NCBI RefSeq assembly: GCF_900156255.1
Contig: NZ_FTMK01000010.1
Location: 1 to 64,000, forward strand
Direction of reading: 5' to 3'
DNA from: Paracoccus thiocyanatus
GTDB lineage: Bacteria > Pseudomonadota > Alphaproteobacteria > Rhodobacterales > Rhodobacteraceae
DNA: 64,000 nt
Under the pieces are notes generated by a model, which was not told the origin of the DNA, ran no database searches, and saw only the letters and a list, made by a program, of their open reading frames with translations. Below are positions 1-9,700 of the stretch, one piece after another (within the stretch, counting starts at the first letter, position 1; every line of letters starts with the position of its first letter). Position numbers and translations under genes: made by a program.

Positions 1-350
1 ACATCGAGATCGCGCCAGTCCACCATCGGCTGCCCGAGCGCATCCGCGCGCACGCGCTGATCTGCTTCCTGGCCCTCGTTCTCTACCGCGTCATGCGCAT
101 GCGCCTGAAAGCCAGGGGGCACAGCGCAAGCCCCAGAACCGCGCTCGACATGCTCGCGCGCATACAGCGCCACAGCACGAAAATCGGCGAACGCTCAATT
201 GATGGCCTCTCAACGACAACCCCGGAACAATTGGAGCTGTTCAACACCCTGAACCTGCCAAAACCTGCCTAAGAGCCGTCCCGTAGTCACACAAAGGCGA
301 AATCCGCCTCAGAGAAATCAATCGCTTAGCGGTTTTGCTGTCGAACTTCG
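1..350 (+). mobile_element. Right end of an IS1634-type insertion sequence (left part outside window)
   Basis: The first 272 bases encode the C-terminus of a transposase, and the next ~78 bases look like the non-coding end of the element. The right boundary is set by homology: the DUF4186 reading frame coming from the other side stops matching its family at about position 351, so the element should end near 345-350. The left end lies outside the window, so I cannot check the inverted repeat or target duplication. Confidence 0.7.
3..272 (+). CDS. IS1634 family transposase, C-terminal fragment
   Basis: This open frame enters from the left edge and ends at TAA 270-272 (89 codons visible). The residues carry the conserved tail of IS1634-type DDE transposases: HHRLPERIRAHALICFLAL followed by a basic YRVMRMRLK stretch and a late TTTPEQLELF. 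This region follows the catalytic core, which lies outside the window. Only the C-terminal part is present, so I cannot say whether the transposase is intact. It reads towards the truncated DUF4186 gene on the opposite strand. Confidence 0.75.
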   Translation: MEIAPVHHRLPERIRAHALICFLALVLYRVMRMRLKARGHSASPRTALDMLARIQRHSTKIGERSIDGLSTTTPEQLELFNTLNLPKPA

Positions 351-503
351 GGGCGCCAGCCGTGCGGCGATGAAGTCGCGCGCATGGGCGGCGATCACCT
401 CGCGCCCCTTGGCATCGGCATAGGCCCGCTCTTTCGCGCCAAGGCGAAAGCGGCTGCGAAAGGCCGAACGGGCCAGCCGGTCGAAGATCTCGTCGCTCAT
501 CAC
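318..503 (-). pseudogene. DUF4186 family protein, 3' half lost to IS insertion
   Basis: The first ~51 residues (FDRLARSAFRSRFRLG, then a segment ending HARDFIAARLAP) match the start of the small DUF4186 family, whose members are normally about 105-115 residues and continue into a conserved Cys-containing half with a CCRGC-type motif. Here the family match stops at position ~351, and ten unrelated residues read out of the insertion sequence before a stop. The start is GTG at 503 or ATG at 500. It lies 10 bp behind pmtA on the same strand, so it was probably the last gene of the phospholipid operon. The function of DUF4186 is unknown, and the lost half contains the conserved cysteines, so the product is presumably inactive. 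Confidence 0.7.
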
Positions 504-513
504 CCCGGCATAA

Positions 514-1161
514 TCACGTTGGAGGGTGGCCGAAACCCCCCTGCCCCGCCGGTTTGCCCAGCACCAGGAATGTCATCATTCCCAGGGGCGGCAGGGTCCG
601 GCGTTCTTCGAGAACCAGCGATTCCTGGCCCAGGACCTGCTCGATGCGGAAATCCGAATGCCAGCCGATGATATTGGCCAATGGCGCCAGAACCCGTTCC
701 ACAGCCGCCATCGCCCCCGCCTGGCGCGCGAAATGGTTGGTGATGACCACCTTGCCGCCTGGTTTGCAGACGCGGGCGATTTCGGCCATCACCCGCTCGG
801 GCTGGGGCACGACGGACAGCACATGCATCGCCGTGACCGTATCGAAATGGCCGTCGGGAAAATCCAGGGCGCGGGCATCCATCTGGCGCAGCTCTCGCAC
901 CTGCCGCAGCCCCAGGCGCTGCACCTTGGCGATGGCCTTGTCCAGCATTTCCTGGCTGAAGTCGATGCCGGTCACGCTGGTGCCGGGCCCGTAATGTTCC
1001 AGCGACAGGCCGGTGCCGACGCCGACCTCCAGCACGGAGCCGCCGCGGCGGTTGATATAGTCCACCGCCCGGCGCCGGCCGATATTGGTCGCGGCCCCGA
1101 AGGTCCGGTCATAGATCGGCGCCCAGCGGGAATAAGAGGAACGGATGGCTTCGATATCCAT
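514..1161 (-). CDS. pmtA: Phosphatidylethanolamine N-methyltransferase
   Basis: This SAM-dependent methyltransferase of 215 residues is of the PmtA type. It adds three methyl groups to phosphatidylethanolamine to give phosphatidylcholine at the inner membrane surface. The SAM-binding loop VLEVGVGTGLSLEHY is near residues 43-57, an acidic GIDFS strand follows at about 65, and a motif with RVCKPGGKVVITNHF lies around 131-145. The N-terminal SYSRWAPIYDRTFG segment is typical of the Rhodobacter PmtA group. It is the third gene of psd-pssA-pmtA, 9 bp after pssA, so this one operon carries the whole route from CDP-diacylglycerol to phosphatidylcholine. The alternative reading, a ubiquinone-type methyltransferase, fits the neighbours less well. 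Confidence 0.88.
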   Translation of the reverse strand: MDIEAIRSSYSRWAPIYDRTFGAATNIGRRRAVDYINRRGGSVLEVGVGTGLSLEHYGPGTSVTGIDFSQEMLDKAIAKVQRLGLRQVRELRQMDARALDFPDGHFDTVTAMHVLSVVPQPERVMAEIARVCKPGGKVVITNHFARQAGAMAAVERVLAPLANIIGWHSDFRIEQVLGQESLVLEERRTLPPLGMMTFLVLGKPAGQGGFGHPPT

Positions 1162-1170
1162 GGCCTTGCC

Positions 1171-1917
1171 TTATCGGTTCGAGGGGCGTTCGCGGTCGAT
1201 CCAGGCCCAGATGACCATGGCGACATAGCCCAGGCACAGCGCGATCAGCGTCACCCAGGCAAAGCTCAGCAGGGCCGCCCCGACAAAGGCGACGCCGAGC
1301 AGGAAGAACTTAACGTTCTCGCGCGAGATCTTCGTGGTCTTGAAGGACCAGGTCGGGATGCGGCTGATGAGCAGCAGCCCCACCAGCACCATATGCAGGC
1401 AGATGATGACGCCGGGCAGCACCGGCCGGTCGGCAAAGGCAAAGGACAGATACATCGGCAGCATCACCAGAAGCGCCCCGGCGGGCGACGGGATGCCCTC
1501 GAAATAGGCGCCGTCTCGGGGCAAGTCGTCGGATTTGGCCGAGACGTTGAAGCGTGCCAGCCGGATCACGCAGCAGACGGCAAAGACCAGCACGCAGATC
1601 CAGCCCATGCTGCGGATGTCTTGCAGCGCCCAGTAATACAGGATCAGCGGCGGGGCGACGCCGAAATTCAGGAAATCGGCCAGCGAATCCAGTTCGGCCC
1701 CCATCTTGCTGGACGAACCCAAGAGCCGCGCGATGCGCCCGTCGATCCCGTCCAGGATGCCGGCGCCGATGATCAGCAGCACCGCCGGCATATAGTCGCC
1801 CTGCATCCCGAAGCGGATGGCGGTCAGCCCGGCGCAGACCGCGACGATGGTCAGCATGTTGGGCAAAAGCTGGATCAGCGAAAACTCGGTCTGGGGGCCG
1901 GGGGCTTGGTCCATCAC
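1171..1917 (-). CDS. pssA: CDP-diacylglycerol-serine O-phosphatidyltransferase
   Basis: The product joins CDP-diacylglycerol and serine to make phosphatidylserine. The protein (248 residues) has several membrane helices and the complete CDP-alcohol phosphotransferase signature: D59-G60, A63-R64, G73, D77 and D81 with family spacing (within [19 protein letters not shown]). The start overlaps the psd stop by 4 bp, which points to translational coupling with the decarboxylase that uses its product. The length and membrane topology fit the Bacillus/alphaproteobacterial type II synthase rather than the E. coli soluble type. Confidence 0.92.
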   Translation of the reverse strand: MMDQAPGPQTEFSLIQLLPNMLTIVAVCAGLTAIRFGMQGDYMPAVLLIIGAGILDGIDGRIARLLGSSSKMGAELDSLADFLNFGVAPPLILYYWALQDIRSMGWICVLVFAVCCVIRLARFNVSAKSDDLPRDGAYFEGIPSPAGALLVMLPMYLSFAFADRPVLPGVIICLHMVLVGLLLISRIPTWSFKTTKISRENVKFFLLGVAFVGAALLSFAWVTLIALCLGYVAMVIWAWIDRERPSNR

Positions 1918-2588
1918 GCCTCTGCCTGCTGGTCCAGCCGGGCGATCACCGTTTCACCCGCGATCATGGTCTGGCCGATGGCGACCAGCGGCACCACGCC
2001 CGGCGGCAGATAGACGTCCAGCCGCGAGCCGAATCGGATCAGCCCGAAGCGTTCCCCCCGGTCCAGCCGGTCGCCCGGCTTGACGAAACAGACGATGCGG
2101 CGCGCCACCAGCCCCGCGATCTGCACGACCGCCAGGTCGCGCCCATCCTCCAGGCGGATGCGCAGCCCGTTGCGTTCATTGTCCACGCTGGCCTTGTCCA
2201 GCGAGGCGTTGAGGAACTTGCCCGGCCGATAGGCGACCGCCGCCACCTGACCCGCAGCGGGGCTGCGGTTCACATGGCAGTTGAAAACGCTCATGAACAC
2301 GCTGACGCGGGTCAGGGGGACGTCCTCCATGCCCAGCTCGGCCGGGGGCACCGCCGGCTTGATCAGCGAGACGATGCCATCGGCGGGGCTGACGATCAGG
2401 CCGGGGCGCGCCGGCGTCACCCGCTTGGGGTCGCGGAAAAAGTAATAGCACCAGACCGTCAGCCCGACCCCGATCCAGCCCAGCGGTTCCCAGATCAGGA
2501 ACAGCAGCAGCGTCGCGGCGGCAAAGACGGCCACGAAGCGGATGCCCTCGCGGTGCATCGGCTTGATGAAAGTGTCGCGCATGCGCAT
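1914..2588 (-). CDS. psd: Phosphatidylserine decarboxylase proenzyme
   Basis: This pyruvoyl-dependent enzyme converts phosphatidylserine to phosphatidylethanolamine. The 224-residue length fits the short decarboxylase family. Two hydrophobic segments occur near residues 18-50 (the second followed by YYFFRDPKR), and the self-cleavage site lies in RFGSR, with the predicted cut between G187 and S188 giving the pyruvoyl alpha chain. It is first in the operon. Upstream (2641-2656) there is a 6-bp inverted repeat, CTGCGC-AATA-GCGCAG, of unknown meaning. The start is ATG at 2588, with a G-rich stretch CGGGGACC just ahead. Confidence 0.92.
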   Translation of the reverse strand: MRMRDTFIKPMHREGIRFVAVFAAATLLLFLIWEPLGWIGVGLTVWCYYFFRDPKRVTPARPGLIVSPADGIVSLIKPAVPPAELGMEDVPLTRVSVFMSVFNCHVNRSPAAGQVAAVAYRPGKFLNASLDKASVDNERNGLRIRLEDGRDLAVVQIAGLVARRIVCFVKPGDRLDRGERFGLIRFGSRLDVYLPPGVVPLVAIGQTMIAGETVIARLDQQAEA

Positions 2589-2723
2589 CTGGCGGTCCCC
2601 GCGTCTAAGTGGCGCCGCCAGTCATAATGGGATTGAACCGCTGCGCAATAGCGCAGCCTGCCATACATGTTGCGCGCGGGGCGTCCGGCCCTTGCGGCGC
2701 CGGCCTTTGGCCCTGCTGGGTCC

Positions 2724-2743
2724 GGGCGCCGGTTGCGGCGCCC
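2724..2743. terminator. GC-rich hairpin between uraA and psd
   Basis: A perfect 8-bp stem, GGGCGCCG-GTTG-CGGCGCCC, sits just after the stop of the permease gene. No T-run follows on either strand, so it is a weak terminator candidate or an mRNA-stabilising hairpin. Confidence 0.4.
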
Positions 2744-2754
2744 GCAGCAGCATG

Positions 2755-4032
2755 TCAGGCCCGCCGCCCCATGCCCAGCAGTTGGTAAAGCAGCAGCGCG
2801 GCAAAGGTCGAGGTGCCGATTCCCCCCAGCGCGAAGCCGCCGATATTGACGGTAAAGTCGCCCGCCCCCAGGATCAGCGCCACCCCCACGGTGAACAGGT
2901 TGCGCGGGTCCGAGAAATCGACCTTGTTGTCCACCCAGATCCGCGCCATGGCCGAAGCGATCAGGCCAAAGACCGACACCGCCAGCCCGGCCAGCACCGG
3001 CGCGGGGATGGTTTGCAGGATGGCGCCGAACTTGGGCGACAGGCCCAGCAGGATCGCGATCACTGCCGCCATCGGAAAGATCAGCGTGGAATAGACCCGC
3101 GTCATGGCCATGACGCCGATATTCTCGGCATAGGTGGTGACGCCGGTGCCGCCGCCCGCCCCGGCCAGCATGGTGGCCAGCCCGTCGCCCAGAAAGCCCC
3201 GGCCGATATAGCGGTCCATGCTTTGCCCGGTGATCGCGCCCAGGGCCTTGATATGGCCCAGGTTCTCGGCCACCAGCACGATGGCGACCGGGGCGATCAG
3301 GCTGATCGCCTGCCATTCAAAGCGCGGCGCGGTGAAATTCGGCACCCCGAACCAGGGCGCGGCGCCCACCGCGGCAAAGTCGATGCCCGGCAGCAGTCCC
3401 AGCCCGTTGCCGAACACCAGCACCAGCCCATAGCCGAAGATCAGCGCGACCAGCACCGCGATCCGCCGCGTCGCCTGCCGGCCATAGACCGAGACCATGG
3501 CCATGCACAGCACGGTCGCCAGCGCGATGGTCAGGTGGGCATGGCTGCCGGCAAGCTGCTTGACCGCGACCGGGGCCAGGTTCAGCCCGATGGACATGCC
3601 GATGGCGCCCGTCACCGCCGGCGGCATCAGCCGTTCCACCCAGCCCGAGCCGATGGCCATCACCACCAGCCCGATCAGCGCATAAAGCGCGCCCGCCGCG
3701 ATGATGCCGCCAAGCGCCACGGCGATATTGGGGTTGGGTCCGCCGCCGGCAAAGCCGGTCGCCGCCATGATCACGGCGATGAAGGCAAAAGAGGAACCCA
3801 GATAGCTGGGCACCCTGCCCCCGGTCACGACAAAGAACAAAAGCGTGCCGATGCCCGAAAACAGCACCGCGACATTGGGATCGAACCCCATGATCAGCGG
3901 CGCCAGGATGGTCGAGCCGGACATGGCCAGCAAATGTTGCAGGCTCATCGGCACCGCTTGGGTCAGCGGCAGCTTTTCATCGGGAAGCACCGTGGCGCCC
4001 GCGGCGGCGCGCCAGTCAGGAAAATAGCCCAT
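2755..4032 (-). CDS. uraA: Uracil/xanthine permease (NCS2 family)
   Basis: This is a proton-coupled nucleobase importer in the inner membrane with about 14 helices and 425 residues. Family motifs are visible: VAENLGHIKALG (the TM8 Glu/His substrate site of UraA) and GGTGVTTYAENIGVMAMT (TM10 Glu). The frame stays open 84 codons further upstream, but I take ATG at 4032 (MGYFPDWR) because the family similarity begins there and a GAGAG ribosome-binding site lies 5-9 bases ahead. Uracil is the likely substrate; xanthine or another base cannot be excluded from sequence alone. It is transcribed alone, divergent from the SQR gene. Confidence 0.85.
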   Translation of the reverse strand: MGYFPDWRAAAGATVLPDEKLPLTQAVPMSLQHLLAMSGSTILAPLIMGFDPNVAVLFSGIGTLLFFVVTGGRVPSYLGSSFAFIAVIMAATGFAGGGPNPNIAVALGGIIAAGALYALIGLVVMAIGSGWVERLMPPAVTGAIGMSIGLNLAPVAVKQLAGSHAHLTIALATVLCMAMVSVYGRQATRRIAVLVALIFGYGLVLVFGNGLGLLPGIDFAAVGAAPWFGVPNFTAPRFEWQAISLIAPVAIVLVAENLGHIKALGAITGQSMDRYIGRGFLGDGLATMLAGAGGGTGVTTYAENIGVMAMTRVYSTLIFPMAAVIAILLGLSPKFGAILQTIPAPVLAGLAVSVFGLIASAMARIWVDNKVDFSDPRNLFTVGVALILGAGDFTVNIGGFALGGIGTSTFAALLLYQLLGMGRRA

Positions 4033-4191
4033 CACGTCTCTCGGATCTGCATTGCGTGTCCGCTTGTGGGCGGGTTTGCGGCAAAATGCCAGTCCCAACC
4101 GCGCACGCGGCCGGTTGAGCGGACCCCGGACCTCCTGTCGCTGCGGCGAAGTGCCGCGTAGCCGGTGCAGACAAATGCGACGATATTGAAC

Positions 4192-4207
4192 ATTCATAAC
4201 GTCGAAT
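4192..4207. promoter_or_regulatory. SqrR-type operator upstream of the SQR gene
   Basis: ATTC-ATAACGTC-GAAT is a perfect ATTC-N8-GAAT dyad, the form I recall for SqrR targets in Rhodobacter. It lies 181 bp before the SQR start and within the 356-bp gap between uraA and SQR; I see nothing else supportable in that gap. It is the first of six related sites on the island (others at 11162, 11842, 14446, 14540 and 21561). Binding by the local repressor is inferred. Confidence 0.65.
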
Positions 4208-4388
4208 ATACGGAAACTACTGCCGGATCGGGTAACTGGGAACGCCGCCCCGACCTGTTCGATCCCCTGCCGGATGCCGTGCACCGCGGCCGGGGGTCAA
4301 GGTCGTTGCAGGCCCGAACGGATATCAGCGCGACTGTCCGAGAAGCCGGAACCCGGCCGCGGGCACGGAAGGTCACGGAGGAGACCGA

Positions 4389-5738
4389 ATGACAGGACAA
4401 GATCATTTCAAACCGTCGCGCAGGGGGGTTCTAGGCCTTGCCTTCGCCGGTGCGGTCACGGCGGGGCTGGGCGTCCGCCCCGCCCAGGCCAAAAGGATCG
4501 CGACAAAGGCGCGGATCATCATCATCGGCGCCGGCGCGGGCGGCACGGCGCTTGCCAACCGCCTGGTCGAACGGCTGGACGGGGCGCAGATCACCCTGCT
4601 TGATCCCAGGGTGCAGCATTATTACCAGCCCGGCCTGTCGCTGGTCGCGGCGGGGCTCAAGCCCTCCAGCTATACCGTCTCGCAGACGGCGGACTGGCTG
4701 CCCGCGGGCGTGACGCTGGTTGCCGAAGCCGCGGCGGCCATCGACCCGCTGGCCAAGACGGTCGCGACCGACAAGGGGCAAAAATTCGATTACGACTTCC
4801 TGGTCGTGGCGCCGGGCCTGGTTCTGGATCACGACGCGATCGAGGGCTTTTCGCTCGACATGGTGGGCAAGGACGGGATCGGCGCGCTTTACGCCGGGCC
4901 CGATTATGCGGCCAAGACCTGGCAGGCGGCGTCAAAATTCACCGAGGAAGGCGGCATCGGCCTGATGACCCGCCCCGCGACCGAAATGAAATGCGCCGGC
5001 GCGCCGCTGAAACATGCGTTCCTGATCGACGATATCGCCAGCCGCAGCGGCGCCAAGGGCAAGTACGAGATCCATTATACCTGCCCGCAAAAAGCCCTGT
5101 TCTCGGTCCCGATCGTCGCGGAAAAGGTGCGGATGCTGTTTGGCGAGCGGGGCGTGGCCACCTATTACGGCCATACGCTGAAATCCATCGATTCTGCCCG
5201 CAAGACGGCGCGTTTCGAAACCGCCGCCGCGGACCCGGTGACGGGCGAGGTCGTCAAGTCCATGACCGAAATGCCCTATGACTATCTGCATGTTATCCCG
5301 CCGCAGCGCGCGCCCGAGGTGATCCGGCAGTCGGGCCTGTCCTGGGCCGAGAAATGGACCGACCAGGGCTGGGTCGAATGCGACATGAAGACCCTGCGCC
5401 ACCTGCGCTACCCGGAAATCTTCGCGCTTGGCGACGTGGCGGGCGTGCCCAAGGGCAAGACCGCGGCTTCGGTGAAATGGCAGGTCCCGGTGATCGAGGA
5501 TCATCTGGTCGCCGCCATCGAGGGGCGTGAGGGGACCGAGCTTTACGACGGCTACACCTCTTGCCCGCTCATCACCCGCGTCGGCCGGGCGATGCTGGTC
5601 GAATTCGACTATCACGACAACCTGGTGCCCTCGTTCCCCGGCGTGATCGCCCCGCTGGAGGAACTGTGGATAAGCTGGCTGATGAAGGAAGTGGCGCTGA
5701 AAGCCACCTATAACGCCATGCTGCGCGGCCGGGCCTGA
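4389..5738 (+). CDS. sqr: Sulfide:quinone oxidoreductase, type II
   Basis: This flavoprotein oxidises sulfide to persulfide/polysulfide and feeds electrons to quinone. A twin-arginine-like leader (SRRGVLGLAFAGA, residues 10-22) precedes the FAD-binding IIIIGAGAGG at 43-52. The two redox cysteines expected for the mitochondrial-like type II enzymes are present: C202 in KCAGAPLKHAF and C392 in YDGYTSCPLITRVG. C232 (YTCPQKA) is extra. The second FAD motif is around IFALGDVAG (344-352), and the C-terminus (SWLMKEVAL onward) resembles the membrane-anchoring end of SQOR. The start at 4389 has GGAGGAG 6 bases upstream. A Tat leader suggests a periplasmic face. A small membrane gene follows 14 bp later. 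Regulation is probably by the SqrR-type repressor through the dyad at 4192. Confidence 0.9.
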   Translation: MTGQDHFKPSRRGVLGLAFAGAVTAGLGVRPAQAKRIATKARIIIIGAGAGGTALANRLVERLDGAQITLLDPRVQHYYQPGLSLVAAGLKPSSYTVSQTADWLPAGVTLVAEAAAAIDPLAKTVATDKGQKFDYDFLVVAPGLVLDHDAIEGFSLDMVGKDGIGALYAGPDYAAKTWQAASKFTEEGGIGLMTRPATEMKCAGAPLKHAFLIDDIASRSGAKGKYEIHYTCPQKALFSVPIVAEKVRMLFGERGVATYYGHTLKSIDSARKTARFETAAADPVTGEVVKSMTEMPYDYLHVIPPQRAPEVIRQSGLSWAEKWTDQGWVECDMKTLRHLRYPEIFALGDVAGVPKGKTAASVKWQVPVIEDHLVAAIEGREGTELYDGYTSCPLITRVGRAMLVEFDYHDNLVPSFPGVIAPLEELWISWLMKEVALKATYNAMLRGRA

Positions 5739-5752
5739 CAGGGGAAAGCAAG

Positions 5753-6118
5753 ATGAAAGAACTGACATTCGGCACATTGCTCGCCGTCTTCGAGGAAATC
5801 TTCGGCCGCGGCCTGTTCTGGATCATGGTCCTGCTGGCCGCAGCCGTCACGCTGGTCTATCTTTACGTGCTGATGCGCGACCGGGCCATGTCGATGCGCA
5901 AGTTCCTGTGGGCCCAGCTTTCCATGCCCTTCGGTGCGATCCTGGCGGTGATCTTTGTCCAGCGGATGACGCATTCCGGCCTGCGCGACATCGGCGGGCC
6001 GGTCGACGTGATCGTGCTTCTTGGCGTGGCGGTGCTGGGCGCGGTGGGCGGCGCCATCCTGGTCTACACCGTGCAATCGCTGATCCGGCCGCCGCAACAC
6101 AGCCAGCACGACGGCTGA
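5753..6118 (+). CDS. Small membrane protein co-transcribed with SQR (DUF5368-like)
   Basis: This 121-residue protein has three predicted membrane helices (about residues 20-42, 58-70 and 85-107) and a short hydrophilic C-terminus. It starts 14 bp after the SQR gene with a GGGGAAAG ribosome-binding site, so the two genes are almost certainly one transcript. I think it belongs to the uncharacterised DUF5368 group, but I recall that family only loosely. No catalytic motif is visible. From position alone it could anchor SQR to the membrane or help deliver electrons to quinone; neither role is shown by the sequence. Confidence 0.7.
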   Translation: MKELTFGTLLAVFEEIFGRGLFWIMVLLAAAVTLVYLYVLMRDRAMSMRKFLWAQLSMPFGAILAVIFVQRMTHSGLRDIGGPVDVIVLLGVAVLGAVGGAILVYTVQSLIRPPQHSQHDG

Positions 6119-6178
6119 TCGGCGGCGGATGCAGGGCGGCCCGGCTCCGTGACCGCCCTGCACCTGCTCGCCGGCCCG

Positions 6179-6560
6179 TCAGAAGGCCGGCACCAGCATC
6201 CAGCCCACCGATAGCGCCAGGATCAGGGCCATGCCGCGGCTTGAACCTCCCGCCGCCGGCCCTGTCCGACCCTTGCCCCGCCCCAGGCCCAGGCGGCAAG
6301 CGAGATCCAGCAGATCGCCCCGAAAAATCCCGCGAAGACAGCCAGCCCCACCGCCGGATCGGCCAGCGGCATCACGAAGGTCGAAGAGCGAGGACAAGGC
6401 CGCCAGCCATGCCTTGGGGTTCAGCCCCTGCACCAGGACGCCGGACCAGAAGCCGGGCGCGGCCTCCGCTGTCGGACCGCTCCATGTGACCGGCCGTCGT
6501 CGCGCAGCAGCCGCCAGGCCAGCCACAGCAGATGGGCCGCGCCCGCCGACAGCACCATGG
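6179..6560 (-). pseudogene. Decayed LysE/RhtB-type exporter
   Basis: Pieces of a LysE-family exporter occur in order on the minus strand but in different frames: AHLLWLAWRLLRD near 6510-6545, GFWSGVLVQGLNPKAWLAAL near 6390-6450, then FAGFFGAICWISLAAWAWGG near 6270-6330, and a final helix with SVGWMLVPAF ending at 6179. At least two frameshifts separate them, and the N-terminal half with the usual TPGP motif is not recognisable. The remaining 200 bp up to the RND gene hold nothing I can support. The gene is therefore dead. Confidence 0.65.
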
Positions 6561-6766
6561 TTTCGCCGCGGCGGACATCGCCGCCCGCGCCTTCGGCCAT
6601 GGCGCCGGTGGCAAAGCCGTCATGCGCATGGCGGCCAGAGGTCTGGTGGCCGAAGGCGGCCGCGAACAGCTCGATACCGTGATGCCAGCCAAGGTGGTGA
6701 TAGCGGTTTGCTTGCGTGGCGTCGGACGGGAGCGCGGAATGCCGGTATGGGCGGATGGCCGGCGGC

Positions 6767-9700
6767 TCAGGTGCGGAACACCCGATAGACCGCCGGGATG
6801 ACCAGCACCGTCAGCAGGGTCGAGGAGATCAGCCCGAAGAACAGCGAGATCGCCAGCCCCTGGAAGATCGGATCGGTCAGGATCACCGCCGCGCCGATCA
6901 TCGCCGCCAGCGCGGTCAGCAGAATCGGCCGGAAGCGCACGGCGCCCGCGTCGATCAGCACCTCGGTCAGCGGCCGGCCGGTGGTGTCGTGGCGGATGAA
7001 ATCCACCAGCAGGATCGAGTTCCGGACGATGATCCCGGCCAGCGCGATAAACCCGATCATCGACGGCGCCGAAAAGGGTGCGCCGAACAGCCAATGCCCA
7101 CCCAGGATGCCGATAAAGGTCAGCGGCACCGGGGTCAGGATCACCAGCGGCAGCCGGAAGCTGCCGAACTGCGCCACCACCAGGATATAGATGCCCAGCA
7201 GCGCCACCGCAAAGGCCCCGCCCATGTCGCGGAATGTGACCCAGGTCACTTCCCATTCGCCGTCCCACAGCAAGGTGCTGGCGCTGTCATCCTCGGGCTG
7301 GCCGCGCAGGCGAATCTCGGGCTGCGGCAGGCCGGTCCAATCCTGCGCCTCCAGCGCATCCTTGACCGCCATCATGCCGTAAAGCGGCGCCTCGAAATCG
7401 CCGGCGAGTTCCGCCGTCACCATCTCGGCCGGGCGGCCGTTGTGGCGGAACAGGATATGCGAGGCGCGCTCTTCCTCGATCCGCACCACGTCGCCCAGTT
7501 CGACCACGCCGCGATTGCCGGGCAGCAGGTCGGCCGGGATCGGCGTGGTCAGGAAATCCTCGCCCGGCACGCGCTGATCGCGGGGCCGCTCGACCCGGAT
7601 CGGGATCGGCGCGCGGCCCTCGCCCCGGTGCGAATAGCCGACCGTGGTCGAGCCGTTCAGGATGGCGATGCTGTCGAAGACATCCGATTCCGCCACGCCG
7701 TAGAAATCCAGGTCGTCGGGCGAGATCAGCGCCCGCAGCCGCGGCGCGGCATCACCCCAGGAATTGTCCACATCGACGATGAAGGGAACCGAGCGGAAGG
7801 CCGCCTCGACCTTTTCGCCCACCGCACGGCGGGTCTGCGGGTCGGGGCCATAGATTTCGGCCAGAAGCGTCGCCATCACCGGCGGGCCGGGCGGGGGTTC
7901 CACCACCTTCAGCACCGTGCCCTGGGGCAGCGGCAGCGCCTGGACGCGCGCGCGCAGGTCCAGCGCAATCTGGTGGCTTGACCGATCGCGGTCATGCTTG
8001 GGGGTCAGATTGACCGCCACCTCGCCCTGATGCGGCTGGGTGCGATAGAAGGAATGCCGCACCAAGCCGTTGAAATTGAACGGTGCGGCCGCGGCGGCAT
8101 GGGTCTGGACCGAGATTACCTCGGGCAGTTCCATCGCCGCGCGGGCGACCGCCTGGGCCACGGCATCCGTCGCTTCGACCGCCGCGCCTTCGGGCAGGTC
8201 GATGGTCACGGACAGTTCGGACTTGTTGTCGAAGGGCAGCAGCTTCACCGTCACGTCGCGGGTATAGAACAGCGCGAGCGAGCCGAAGGTCAGCACGATC
8301 ACCCCGCCCAGGAACAGCCAGGCGCGGCCCTTGCTGGCCAGCACCGGCCGGGCGACGGCGGCATAGAGGCGGCCCAGCCGACCCCCCTGCCCCTCGGCGC
8401 CGTGATGCAGCGGCGCGCGGCCGGCGACCTTCAGCATCAGCCAGGGCGTGACCGTCACCGCGACGAAGAAGGAAAAGATCATCGCCACCGAGGCGTTCGA
8501 GGGGATCGGGCTCATGTAAGGCCCCATCATCCCCGACACGAACAGCATCGGCAGCAGCGCCACGACCACGGTCAGGGTAGCGACGATGGTGGGGTTGCCG
8601 ACTTCGATCACCGCTTCGATGGCGGTTTCGCGGCGGTCGGTGCCGCCCATGCCCCAATGCCGGGCGATGTTCTCGATCACCACGATGGCGTCATCGACCA
8701 GGATGCCGATGGAAAAGATCAGCGCGAACAAGCTGACCCGGTTCAGCGTATAGCCCATGATCCAGGATGCGAACAGCGTCAGCAGGATCGTCACCGGGAT
8801 CACCACTGCCACCACCAGCGCCTCGCGTCGGCCGATGGCCAGCCAGACCAGCGCGATGATCGACAGCGTGGCCAGGCCCAGGTGGTAAAGCAGCTCATTG
8901 GCCTTTTCGTTGGCCGTCTCGCCATAGTCGCGGGTGATTTCCACCTGCATGTCGTCGGGGATCAGGCTGCCTTGCAGCGTCTCGGCGCGGTGCATGATCG
9001 CCTCGGCCACGGTCACGGCATTGGCGCCGGGGCGCTTGGCCAGGGCCAGCGTCACCGCCGGGCGCCGGTCGGAATCCCGGTCGATGGTGGCGACCAGCGC
9101 GTCCGAGGTGTCGCTGACAAAGCCCAGATCGGCCACGTCGCGGACATAGACCGGGCGGCCGTCGCGGGCGGTCAGGACCAGGTTGCCGATCTCATCGGGG
9201 CTGCGTAGCGTCTCGCCCGCGACCAGCATCACCTGCTGGCCGCCGTCGCGCACCGTCCCCGCCGGCAGGGCGCGGTTGGCGCCCTGGACCTTGCCGGCCA
9301 GTTGTTGCAGCGTGATGCCGTAAAGCGCCAGCTTGGCGGGGTCGGGGGCGATGCGGATCGCCTCGTCCATCTCTCCGATCAGGTAGGTCAGGCCGACATC
9401 GTCGATCTTGGCCAGTTCGGTGCGCAATTCGCGGGCGATGCGGGTCAGTTCGGCCGCCGTCACCCGGTCCGCCGCGTCAGGCCGTGCCGAAAGCGTCAGC
9501 GCCACGATGGCCACGTCGTCGATGCCGCGGCCGACCACCTGCGGTTCGGGGATGCCGACCGGGATGCGGTCCATGTTTGCGCGCAGCTTGTCATGCACCC
9601 GCAGCACCGCCGCGTCCGAGGGGGTGCCGACCAGGAAGCGCGCCGTCACCAGCACGCCGTCGTCCTGGGTCTGGGAATAGATATGCTCGACCCCGTCGAT

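Noticed and set aside
526..2013. Long open frame on the plus strand across pmtA and pssA
   Set aside because: It runs opposite to three clear enzymes, is rich in His/Gln/Arg as GC-rich antisense frames are, and matches no family.
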